In this document: piece by piece, positions 1 through 6,808 of the stretch
Position numbering within the stretch: the stretch's first letter is position 1
Layout: each line of letters starts with the position of its first letter
Origin: Rhodoferax sp.
GTDB taxonomy: Bacteria > Pseudomonadota > Gammaproteobacteria > Burkholderiales > Burkholderiaceae_C
Length of the DNA: 14,793 nt
NCBI GenBank assembly: GCA_023231075.1
Contig: JALNWC010000028.1
Location: 1 to 14,793, forward strand
Direction: 5' to 3'
Notes under the pieces: model-generated
Seen by the model: the letters and a program-made list of their open reading frames with translations, nothing else
Database searches by the model: none
Told to the model about the DNA's origin: nothing
Program-made: the position numbers and the translations under genes

Positions 1-826
1 CTGGCAAGACCCGATTGGCCAGCACGTCCAGCACCCACTGTGCCGCCTGCGCGCCCACCTGTGGCGGCGTGCTGTACACGGCCAGCAAAGCCCCGGCGCG
101 CACATAGGCCGGGGAAAAGGCGACCAGGGGAACCTGCACCCTGATCGTGGTCATCAGGAGGTTCTGGAGGTTGCTGCTGTTGAACACCAGCGGGTCGGCC
201 AGGGCCAGCAGCACATCGCTGCCGTCAAGAACCGACTGCAGGGCCGCAAACAGGGGCGCCTCTTCGCCAAGCCGCGCCTCTTGCAGAGCCAGACCCTGGC
301 TGCTGGCGATCGATCGCAACGCCGGCGCCTTGGCCAAGGAATCCGGCCCCCACAAAACGCCTACGCGCCGGGTCTTGGGCAGCGCCAAACGAATCAGCGC
401 CAGCTGGCGTTGCAGCGGTTGGTCGAGTTCGAGGACATTGAACCGGGCCGAGGCCTTGCGTGCGCAGGCGCGCAGCACGCGCTCAAAACTGCGGCGTGGC
501 AGCAGGGCATGGAGTACCGGCGCTTGGAGCTGCACCCGGGCCAGCGCCGTGGCCGCCTCCGTCCCCAGCGCCACCCACACCTTGACACCCGACAAGCTGG
601 CAACCGGAAGCGCCGCCAGTTCAGCCGGGCTCCATACTTCAACGGGGTGATGCGTCGCACCCTGACGGGCCAGGCTGTTGACCAGGGCCTGCGTGGCGTC
701 CAGGTACGGTGCACTGTTTTGACTTCGGACAATGCCCACATGGACTTCCAACATTTGCGCCCTTCCAGGCAGGGCCGACAAGCACAGGGCCAGCCCTAAC
801 AGAAACCCGAGCAAACGCCGCGCCAT
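1..826 (-). CDS. ABC-type periplasmic substrate-binding protein, partial (C-terminus outside window)
   Basis: About 275 residues are visible, running off the left edge without a stop. The start ATG (824-826) is followed by a typical Sec signal peptide: MARRLL, a leucine-rich core, then a likely cut after GRA-Q near residue 23. The mature part alternates beta strands and helices as in periplasmic-binding-like folds. It resembles the ABC_sub_bind family (COG2984/PF04392), with ALGTEAATAL near residue 87 and the segment LDQPLQRQLALIRLALP followed by RRVGVLWGPDS (about 134-163). Members bind small ligands in the periplasm, either for ABC uptake or as the sensory partner of signalling proteins; the ligand cannot be read from the sequence. 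The gene starts 7 bases after the TonB receptor stop, so the two are probably co-transcribed and translationally coupled. The family call is from recall of sequence patterns, not a search. No permease or kinase is visible because the window ends here. Confidence 0.75.
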   Translation of the reverse strand, partial: MARRLLGFLLGLALCLSALPGRAQMLEVHVGIVRSQNSAPYLDATQALVNSLARQGATHHPVEVWSPAELAALPVASLSGVKVWVALGTEAATALARVQLQAPVLHALLPRRSFERVLRACARKASARFNVLELDQPLQRQLALIRLALPKTRRVGVLWGPDSLAKAPALRSIASSQGLALQEARLGEEAPLFAALQSVLDGSDVLLALADPLVFNSSNLQNLLMTTIRVQVPLVAFSPAYVRAGALLAVYSTPPQVGAQAAQWVLDVLANRVLP

Positions 827-833
827 GACAGCT

Positions 834-2852
834 TCAGTTGTCGATGCGCAGCGTCACAAAAGCGCGGCGTTTAAACAAAAATTCCTTCGCAAAGTCAGCA
901 TAGGCATGGCCCTGGTTTTGCACCGTCAAAGCCAGCTCACCGGTGCGCTGGCCAAAGCGCAGCGACTTGCTCAAGCGCCAGTCGGTCCGGTTGATGTATT
1001 GCCGCAAGCCCTCACCATGGTCCCGGCTGGGACCCGATTTTTGCACCCACAAGGGTTCACTGTATTGATGGCTGATGGAAAACCGCAGCCCCGATGGCAA
1101 CTGCTGGGTCAGGAACAAGGTGCTGGTTGACTCTGGCATGGACGCAAGCAAGCCGGTTGTTGACGGCGCTTGCGAAAAAACCATGCGCGAGAAGGTCTGG
1201 TTGAAACCCAGTTGCGCACCCAACCAGGGCTGGCCAGTCCATTGCAGCTCCAGGCCGCGGATGGAGAAATCTTCAGCGTTGACATAATCAGAGACCCGGT
1301 AGTCTTTGCCGTCTATTGGCGAAATATAGGGAACACCGTCGATCAAGCCACTAAAAGACTCATCATATAGACGCACATCCAGCGTTGATTTCAACCGGGG
1401 GAAAGTGCCCAGATAACCCAGTTCCCGCGTCAGCACGGATTCACGCTGCACGTTGCCGCGCGCCAGAATGTTGACATCGAGCAAGTCGTTTACCTTGGTG
1501 ATTTGGTTGTAGGCGGAATAACGCACATCGGCCTGGCGCTCAAACGTACTTGGCGGTCGGAACGAACGCGACATGCCGGCACGCAGGGTCTGCTGTGGTG
1601 TCACATGCCAGTTCAGCATCAGCCTGGGTGCCAGACTGGAACCACTACCCCTGCTGCGCTCTGCCATGGCACCGGCATTGAGCAACAGGTCGGGACGCAA
1701 GCGCCATTCGGCATGACCGAACACACGCATGAAGTTATCCACCAGGGCCTCGGTCGTATTGAAAAAAGGCCGCGAGGTCACAGACTCACGCCGAAACTCT
1801 GCCCCCCAGACCATGCGCAGCGCCGGATTCAGTCGCAGGGTGTGCTGTGCCGTCATGGAGCTGTTGCTGGCGGTGCCGCTGCCATCCAGGGTCACGCGGT
1901 ACCATGGCGGGAAAAACGGGATGGTATTGACATCGCGGTAAGTTTCCTGGTTGTGCGCAAAGCCGAGCACCAGGTCCTGATCCTGGCTCAGCACTTCTTT
2001 CCAGTCCATCTGCACGAATTTGTTCTCAAACGTGGTGTCGCGGCAGTCTTGACCCGGCTTGTCCGCAAAACCTTTTCCTGAGGCCATGTTCATCCAGCCG
2101 GCGTGCAACTGCACCTCGCTGCGCTCCGAAACCTGCCAATCCGACCTGAAATTGACGCGCTGTACCCGGTTGTGGCCGTGGGCACCGCTCAAGCCGTCAT
2201 CGGCACGCTCGTCGATGGACAGCCGCATGCCGCTGTGGTCGGTGCGCCATCCCAAGCCAAGCCGGGTGTCCTGAATGCCGTTTTCACCGCGGGTCAGCGC
2301 CGCGCGTGGCCCCAGCGTGTCAGTACTGTGCCGGGTCACAATGTTGACCACCCCAAGCATGGCGCGTGCGCCATAAGCCACCGAGTTGGAACCGCGCAGC
2401 ACCTCGATGCGTTCAACGTCATCGAGCATCACCGTCATCAGACCCGGCGCGACACTCCCGGCAAGGTAATTTGAATAGACCGAGCGGCCATCGACCAGCA
2501 CCTGGATGCGGGCGGAGTAATAGCCATAAACGCCGTGGTAACTGGCTTGCGGCGCGTCGGCTTCAAAAGACGTGCTGGATTGAAAACCCGGTACCAGGCG
2601 CAGCAAATCCGCCACGTCGCGCGCCCCCGAGCTGCGAATAAAGTCACGGTCCAGGATGGTGACCGCACCCGGTGTTTCATCCAGCCGCTGTGGCAGACGC
2701 GATACCGACAGAATGATCGGCATCTCTTCCAAAAAATCTTTTTCAGAAACTCCAACGGTCGTCTGGGCAGCAAGCCGTTGGCTGCTCATCAGCCCGGTCA
2801 CGCCAACAAGAATGCATGTGCCCGATCGGCTCATCCATGGGAAATTGATCAT
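834..2852 (-). CDS. TonB-dependent outer-membrane receptor
   Basis: Outer-membrane beta-barrel receptor using TonB/ExbBD energy to import, or sense, a ligand. From the chosen ATG (2852) it has 672 residues. A signal peptide covers about 1-29 (hydrophobic core CILVGVTGLM, cut after AA). A possible TonB-box stretch (EEMPIILSVSRL, 42-53) comes next. The plug domain spans about 57-174 with VTILDRDFIRSSGARDVADL, VLVDGRSVY and DDVERIEVLRGSNSVAYGARA followed by LGVVNIVTR; these are hallmark plug motifs. The rest is barrel, with repeated amphipathic strands rich in W, Y and R. An in-frame ATG at 2894 gives 14 extra residues that would bury the signal peptide, and one at 2837 would also leave a usable signal; 2852 is a compromise with AAGG 12 bases upstream. 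The last residue is Asn rather than the usual aromatic. The substrate is unknown; no siderophore or cobalamin gene is near. It lies 59 bases after the ABC ATPase and 7 bases before the binding-protein gene. Confidence 0.9.
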   Translation of the reverse strand: MINFPWMSRSGTCILVGVTGLMSSQRLAAQTTVGVSEKDFLEEMPIILSVSRLPQRLDETPGAVTILDRDFIRSSGARDVADLLRLVPGFQSSTSFEADAPQASYHGVYGYYSARIQVLVDGRSVYSNYLAGSVAPGLMTVMLDDVERIEVLRGSNSVAYGARAMLGVVNIVTRHSTDTLGPRAALTRGENGIQDTRLGLGWRTDHSGMRLSIDERADDGLSGAHGHNRVQRVNFRSDWQVSERSEVQLHAGWMNMASGKGFADKPGQDCRDTTFENKFVQMDWKEVLSQDQDLVLGFAHNQETYRDVNTIPFFPPWYRVTLDGSGTASNSSMTAQHTLRLNPALRMVWGAEFRRESVTSRPFFNTTEALVDNFMRVFGHAEWRLRPDLLLNAGAMAERSRGSGSSLAPRLMLNWHVTPQQTLRAGMSRSFRPPSTFERQADVRYSAYNQITKVNDLLDVNILARGNVQRESVLTRELGYLGTFPRLKSTLDVRLYDESFSGLIDGVPYISPIDGKDYRVSDYVNAEDFSIRGLELQWTGQPWLGAQLGFNQTFSRMVFSQAPSTTGLLASMPESTSTLFLTQQLPSGLRFSISHQYSEPLWVQKSGPSRDHGEGLRQYINRTDWRLSKSLRFGQRTGELALTVQNQGHAYADFAKEFLFKRRAFVTLRIDN

Positions 2853-2911
2853 GGCAACATTGTGCCTTGACGGCGCACCGCCCAAGGCCACCAACGCCGC
2901 CCGACACGGCG

Positions 2912-3592
2912 TCAGGACGGCTCAGCCACCACCCGCCCCGCCTCCATGGTGATGCTGCGCTGACAGCGTTCCGCCATGGCCCGGTCGTGGGTGACCAGCA
3001 GCAGCGTGGTGCCGAGTTCACGGTTCAGGTCAAACATCAGGTGCATCACCTTTTCGCCGGTGGCAAAGTCCAGGCTGCCGGTCGGCTCATCGGCCAGCAA
3101 CACGGCCGGTTGCACCACAAAAGCCCGCGCCAGGGCCACGCGTTGCTGTTCGCCGCCCGAGAGCACCTTGGGGTAAGCCCTCAGGCGCTGGGCCAGGCCC
3201 ACGCGGTCCAGCATCTGGGTGGCCAGCTTGCGCGCCTGGCGTCGGCCCGCCAGTTCGAGCGGCAGCATCACGTTTTCCAGGGCGGTCAAATTGCCCAGCA
3301 ACTGAAAGCTCTGAAAGACAAACCCCAGTTTTTCGGCACGCAGCGCGGCGCGGTCATCCTCGCCCATGGCGAACAGGTCATGCCCGGCCAGACGCACCGT
3401 GCCCCGGCTCGGGGTGTCCAGGCCGGCAATGATCGACAACAGGGTGCTCTTGCCCGAGCCCGAAGCACCGACAATAGCCACGGTCTCGCGGGAGCGCAGG
3501 GCAAAATCAACGTCCTGCAAAATCTCAAGAGTGCCAGTGGCGTCGGTCACCGACTTGAAAACGTGCTCTACCGAGATAATGACATCAGACAT
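2912..3592 (-). CDS. ABC transporter ATP-binding protein, YbbA/LolD type
   Basis: A 226-residue nucleotide-binding subunit that hydrolyses ATP on the cytoplasmic face of an inner-membrane transporter. All motifs are intact: Walker A GASGSGKST (42-50), Q-loop Q94, signature LSGGEQQR (144-151), Walker B VLLADEP (164-170), D-loop SLD and H-loop His202. The pattern matches the MacB/LolD/YbbA group, whose partners are FtsX-type permeases acting in lipoprotein release or efflux. In E. coli ybbA is next to tesA, as here, and is followed by the permease gene ybbP. Here the following gene is a TonB receptor and no permease is visible. The start ATG (3590-3592) shares two bases with the start codon of the divergent esterase gene at 3591. 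An upstream AAAGAAA could act as a weak ribosome site. Its promoter must lie inside the esterase gene. The function beyond being an ABC ATPase is not settled; ybbA is the closest named relative but I do not assign it firmly. Confidence 0.9.
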   Translation of the reverse strand: MSDVIISVEHVFKSVTDATGTLEILQDVDFALRSRETVAIVGASGSGKSTLLSIIAGLDTPSRGTVRLAGHDLFAMGEDDRAALRAEKLGFVFQSFQLLGNLTALENVMLPLELAGRRQARKLATQMLDRVGLAQRLRAYPKVLSGGEQQRVALARAFVVQPAVLLADEPTGSLDFATGEKVMHLMFDLNRELGTTLLLVTHDRAMAERCQRSITMEAGRVVAEPS

Positions 3593-4268
3593 GGATTTTT
3601 CTTTGCAACAAAACGATTTGAACCGGCGCCACTTTATCGCGTTGGCGGCAGTCCTTGCCAGCAGCGGGATTTACCACCGCGTGGCCGCTGCGGCCGCAGC
3701 GCCGCCCGAGCGCCCGACCCTGCTGGTGCTGGGCGACTCGCTGAGCGCAGAGTACGGGCTCAAGCGCGGCACCGGTTGGGTCGCCCTGCTCGAACAAAAA
3801 CTACAAGCTGAAAAAATAAAAGCCGAGGTGGTCAACGCCAGCATCAGTGGCGACACCAGCTCGGGCGGTCGCGCCCGCCTGCCCGCTTTGTTGGCGCAAC
3901 ACCAGCCGAAGCTGGTGGTGATCGAACTGGGGAGCAACGATGCCCTGCGCGGCCTGCCGCTTGACATGACCCGCGACAACCTGCTGGCCATGACACGGCT
4001 GGCACAACAGCATGGCGCCAAAGTGCTATTGCTGGGCATGCAGGTGCCGCCCAACTACGGCCGTGATTACACCCAGCGCTTTGCCCGCATGTATGTCGAG
4101 GTCGCCAAGACCACCCGGTCGGCGCTGGTGCCGTTTTTTCTGAAGGGGATTGCCGATGTCCCCGACAGCATGGCCTGGTTTCAGGCCGACCGCATCCACC
4201 CCAGGGAAGAAGCCCATCCACGCCTGCTGGCCAATGTCTGGCCAGCCATCAAGAAAGAACTGCAATGA
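3591..4268 (+). CDS. SGNH-hydrolase / arylesterase, TesA type, exported
   Basis: A 225-residue GDSL-family esterase or lysophospholipase, probably periplasmic. An N-terminal export signal contains NRRHFIALAAVLA (11-23), a twin-arginine-like motif before a hydrophobic core, ending in an alanine run (32-37). Catalytic blocks are complete: block I GDSLS (48-52, nucleophile Ser50), block II with Gly87 in ISGDTSSGG, block III ELGSNDALRG (112-121, Gly114 and Asn116), and block V DRIHP with Asp200 and His203. TesA relatives cleave short acyl esters, acyl-CoA thioesters and lysophospholipids; the true substrate is not evident. The ATG at 3591 is preferred, but an in-frame ATG at 3579 with GAG just upstream would add four residues. 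The frame stays open further upstream only because it runs antisense to the ABC ATPase. The stop overlaps the selU start as ATGA, implying translational coupling. The twin-arginine signal is suggestive; Sec export is also possible. Confidence 0.88.
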   Translation: MDFSLQQNDLNRRHFIALAAVLASSGIYHRVAAAAAAPPERPTLLVLGDSLSAEYGLKRGTGWVALLEQKLQAEKIKAEVVNASISGDTSSGGRARLPALLAQHQPKLVVIELGSNDALRGLPLDMTRDNLLAMTRLAQQHGAKVLLLGMQVPPNYGRDYTQRFARMYVEVAKTTRSALVPFFLKGIADVPDSMAWFQADRIHPREEAHPRLLANVWPAIKKELQ

Positions 4269-5317
4269 GTCTGACCCCCCTCAGCGCGGCAGACGTCATG
4301 GCACGGCTGTCGGACTTTGACGCCATCATTGATGCCCGCAGCGAAGACGAGTACCAGGCCGACCACCTGCCCGGCGCCGTCAACTGGCCCACCCTGAACA
4401 ATGCCGAACGCATCGAGATTGGCACCCTGTACAAGCAGGTCAACCCCTTTGAAGCCCGCAAACGCGGCGCCGCCATCGCGGCACGCAACATCGCCGGACA
4501 CCTTGAGCAACACGTCATCGACCACCCCCGCGACTGGCAGCCGCTGGCTTATTGCTGGCGCGGTGGGCAACGCAGCGGCTCACTGGCACTTGTTTTGAGC
4601 CAGATCGGTTTTCGGGTGACGCTGGTGGAAGGCGGCTACAAGGCTTTCAGGGCGGCGCTGGTGCAAGACATTGTGGCGCGTGTCCCCCAGCTGACTTTCC
4701 GCGTTGTTTGCGGCCCGACCGGCAGTGGCAAAACCCGCTTGCTGCAAGCCCTGGCGGCACAAGGCGCCCAGGTGCTGGATCTGGAAGCCCTGGCCAATCA
4801 CCGCAGTTCGGTGCTGGGCGCCATGCCCGGGCTGGCGCAACCCACTCAAAAGCATTTTGAAACCCTGGTCTGGGATCAATTGCGCCACTTCGATCCGGCC
4901 GTGCCCGTCTTTGTGGAAAGCGAGAGCAAAAAAGTGGGTAATTTGTCGGTGCCCGCAGCGCTGATGGACGCCATGCGCAACAGCACTTGCCTGAATCTGC
5001 AACTGTCCGATGCCGAGCGTGTGGCGCTGTTGCTGGAAGACTATGATTATCTGACGCGCAACGTCGGCTATTTTTGTGAACGGCTGGCAAAGCTCACCGA
5101 GCTCAAGGGTCACGAGGTGGTGAAGCGCTGGCAAACCATGGCGCAGGAAGGCGACTTTGCCCGTGTGGTCATGGAATTGCTGACCCAACATTACGACCCG
5201 GCTTACCTGCAATCGATGCAGCGCAATTTTGTGCAGTTTGCCCAGGCGGCTCAGTTGGCGCCGACCGAGCGCTCAGCCGGGGCCATGAACACCCTGGCCA
5301 GCCGGATGCTGGCCTGA
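4265..5317 (+). CDS. selU: tRNA 2-selenouridine synthase (rhodanese + P-loop)
   Basis: Converts 2-thiouridine at the wobble position (U34) of tRNAs for Lys, Glu and Gln to 2-selenouridine, through a geranylated intermediate, using selenophosphate from SelD. The protein has 350 residues, close to the family's usual length. An N-terminal rhodanese domain (about 8-130) carries IIDARSEDEYQADHLPGAVN and the active-site loop YCWRGGQRSG with Cys97, the same position as the essential cysteine of E. coli SelU/YbbB. A P-loop, GPTGSGKT (150-157), opens the second domain. Conserved family stretches ANHRSSVLG and FVESESKKVGN follow. The start ATG overlaps the esterase stop by four bases, so translation is probably coupled. 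In E. coli, selU also lies in the general tesA-ybbA neighbourhood, though not directly adjacent. Presence of SelU implies the genome also has selD, which is not in this window. The gene ends 25 bases before the stop of the convergent small gene. Confidence 0.96.
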   Translation: MSLTPLSAADVMARLSDFDAIIDARSEDEYQADHLPGAVNWPTLNNAERIEIGTLYKQVNPFEARKRGAAIAARNIAGHLEQHVIDHPRDWQPLAYCWRGGQRSGSLALVLSQIGFRVTLVEGGYKAFRAALVQDIVARVPQLTFRVVCGPTGSGKTRLLQALAAQGAQVLDLEALANHRSSVLGAMPGLAQPTQKHFETLVWDQLRHFDPAVPVFVESESKKVGNLSVPAALMDAMRNSTCLNLQLSDAERVALLLEDYDYLTRNVGYFCERLAKLTELKGHEVVKRWQTMAQEGDFARVVMELLTQHYDPAYLQSMQRNFVQFAQAAQLAPTERSAGAMNTLASRMLA

Positions 5318-5342
5318 GCAAACCGGGCGTGGGTCGGGGCGG

Positions 5343-5510
5343 TCAGGTGGCCGGGGTGTCTTCAGCCGCTTGATCCGGCTCGTCCTGCTGGCCGTCAGGA
5401 CTGCCCTCGCCCGCCTTGCGCTGGGCTTTTTCCTTGAGTTTCTCTTCTTTTTTCTTCTTTTTCGCCAGTTCTTTTTGACGTTTCTCGTATCCGTAATTAG
5501 GTGTTGCCAA
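5343..5510 (-). CDS. Small lysine-rich hypothetical protein (55 residues, TTG start)
   Basis: No function recognised. The reading frame begins at TTG (5510); an in-frame TGA three codons upstream and no ATG or GTG downstream mean this TTG is the only practical start. The N-terminal half reads MATPNYGYEKRQKELA followed by KKKKKEEKLKEKAQRK, a charged stretch (about 9-32) likely to form a helix or coiled coil. The second half is acidic and Gln/Asp-rich (EGSPDGQQDEPDQAAEDTPAT). There is no signal peptide or membrane segment. GAAAG six bases before the start may serve as ribosome site, and a plausible sigma70 promoter lies just upstream. I recall similar short proteins starting M-A-T/S-P-N-Y-x-Y-E-K-R-Q in other betaproteobacteria, but this was not checked. 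The basic-then-acidic composition would fit an RNA- or ribosome-associated small protein; that is speculation. It is too short for most gene callers. Confidence 0.65.
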   Translation of the reverse strand: MATPNYGYEKRQKELAKKKKKEEKLKEKAQRKAGEGSPDGQQDEPDQAAEDTPAT

Positions 5511-5535
5511 GTTGTGCTTTCAAGTTAAGGGTGCG

Positions 5536-5564
5536 ATTTTAGCCGCCCGGGCGGGCTTGGCCAA
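5536..5564 (-). promoter_or_regulatory. Candidate sigma70 promoter of the small lysine-rich gene
   Basis: On the minus strand, a -35 TTGGCC (5559-5564, four of six consensus bases) and a -10 TAAAAT (5536-5541, five of six) are separated by exactly 17 bases. Transcription would start near 5529, giving a leader of about 18 bases before the TTG at 5510. A perfect 12-base palindrome sits in the spacer. Read by eye; no start-site data. Confidence 0.45.
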
Positions 5565-5581
5565 CAGAACAGACCGCCCGG
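5543..5581. repeat. 12-bp palindrome plus a third copy of its half-site
   Basis: CCGCCCGGGCGG at 5543-5554 is a perfect palindrome. Its half, CCGCCCGG (5543-5550), recurs directly at 5574-5581, 31 bases on (about three helical turns). The 5547-5554 and 5574-5581 copies also form an 8-base inverted repeat. It lies between the metC stop and the small gene, inside that gene's putative promoter spacer. It could be an operator or an attenuating hairpin; no T-run follows, so a standard terminator is unlikely. Confidence 0.5.
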
Positions 5582-5584
5582 AAC

Positions 5585-6790
5585 TCACGTGAGTGCTTGC
5601 AATGCTTGCTGCAAATCCTGCTGCAGGTCAGCCGCAGATTCCAGACCGATGGAAAACCGAACCAGCACGCCCCGCTGCAGATGCGCAGGCCAGCTGCTGC
5701 GCATGGTCTCAAGCTGGTAAGGCATGACCAGACTCACGGGACCGCCCCAGCTGTAGCCAATCCTGAACCATTGCAAGGCATTGCAAAAAGCATCCACTTG
5801 CGCCTGGCTGTAGCCCGGTTTGAAGATCACGCTGAACAAGCCAGCCGCCGCCCCAAAAGCATGGCCGCACAAGGCCTGCCATGGCGCATGGCCGGGCGAC
5901 TGCGGTAAAGCCGGATGCAGGACCTGGGCAAATTCAACGCGTTGCTGGCACCAATGGGCCAGCGCACGGGCGCTTTCATCGTGCTGGCGGTAGCGCAGCG
6001 ACAGGCTGGGCAGACCCCGCAACACAGCCTCGGCATCGCTGGCGGCAACCCCAAGTCCAAGGCGCATGTGGCACAGCTTGAGCTGCATGTGCAGGCGTTC
6101 GTCGGTGCTGATGACACTGCCCATCAGCACGTCGCCGCCACCGCTGGGGTATTTGGTCAGGGCGTGAATGGAAATGTCCACGGCCAACGCGGGCAGCTGA
6201 CCCGGCTGAAGATCAAACGGTTTGAAGGCCAGACCCGCACCCCAGGTGTTGTCCAAGGCACAAAGGACCTTCGCCGCCCGACAAATGCGCACCTGCGCGC
6301 ACAAGTCAGGGAACTCCAGCGTGACCGAACCTGCTGCTTCCAGCCACACCAATTGGGTGTAAGGCGAGATTTTGGCGGCCAGATCGGCGGGGTTCATGGG
6401 GTCGAAATAGCGATGCGCGATGCCCCAATGCGCCAGCTCGCCCTCAGCCAGGGCTTTGGCGGGACCGTAGGCGTTGTCGGGAATCAGCACCTCGTCACCA
6501 CTCTTGAGCAAGGCCAGGTTGACCGTCGCAATCGCCGCCAGGCCACTGGGTACCAGCAGGCACTGGACACCGCCCTCAAGCGTGCAAAGCCGCTCTTCGA
6601 GCGTGTAGGTGGTCGGTGTGCCGTGCAGCCCATAGGTGTAGGCCGACTTGTCTTTCCACTCAAACTGGCGCATGGCGGCCACATTGGGGAAAAACACCGT
6701 GGAGGCTTTGAAAACCCCGGGTTGCGGCGCGGCAAACCCTGCCGGCGGCTGGTAGGGGTGATGAATCAGGGTGGTGGTGAGCTCAGCCAT
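5585..6790 (-). CDS. metC: Cystathionine beta-lyase-like PLP enzyme
   Basis: A 401-residue member of the Cys/Met metabolism PLP-enzyme family (fold type I). The best fit is cystathionine beta-lyase, which splits cystathionine to homocysteine, pyruvate and ammonia in methionine synthesis. Visible features: the phosphate-binding motif YTYGLHGTPTTYTLEERL (51-68, Tyr53), the stretch VPSGLAAI (80-87), the PLP-ring aspartate in LDNTWGAGLAFKP (179-191, Asp180) and the Schiff-base lysine Lys213 in HALTKYPSGGGD (209-220). The C-terminal part has SWGGPVSL and VRFSIGLE, the substrate-carboxylate region with a conserved arginine. The lysine loop has GGGD where many relatives have GHSD. Cystathionine gamma-synthase or gamma-lyase activity is less likely because of the YGLHGTPT motif. 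It lies 18 bases after the phosphoribosyltransferase gene. No clear ribosome site precedes ATG 6790; readthrough from upstream genes is probable. Confidence 0.88.
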   Translation of the reverse strand: MAELTTTLIHHPYQPPAGFAAPQPGVFKASTVFFPNVAAMRQFEWKDKSAYTYGLHGTPTTYTLEERLCTLEGGVQCLLVPSGLAAIATVNLALLKSGDEVLIPDNAYGPAKALAEGELAHWGIAHRYFDPMNPADLAAKISPYTQLVWLEAAGSVTLEFPDLCAQVRICRAAKVLCALDNTWGAGLAFKPFDLQPGQLPALAVDISIHALTKYPSGGGDVLMGSVISTDERLHMQLKLCHMRLGLGVAASDAEAVLRGLPSLSLRYRQHDESARALAHWCQQRVEFAQVLHPALPQSPGHAPWQALCGHAFGAAAGLFSVIFKPGYSQAQVDAFCNALQWFRIGYSWGGPVSLVMPYQLETMRSSWPAHLQRGVLVRFSIGLESAADLQQDLQQALQALT

Positions 6791-6808
6791 GATGGCAACC
6801 CGGGTGCG

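Noticed and set aside
3366..3590. N-terminal extension of the esterase from an upstream ATG at 3366
   Set aside because: The extension is antisense to the ABC ATPase, shows no family similarity and would bury the export signal.
5547..5581. Rho-independent terminator after metC
   Set aside because: An 8-base stem can form but the loop is about 19 bases and no T-run follows in the direction of transcription.
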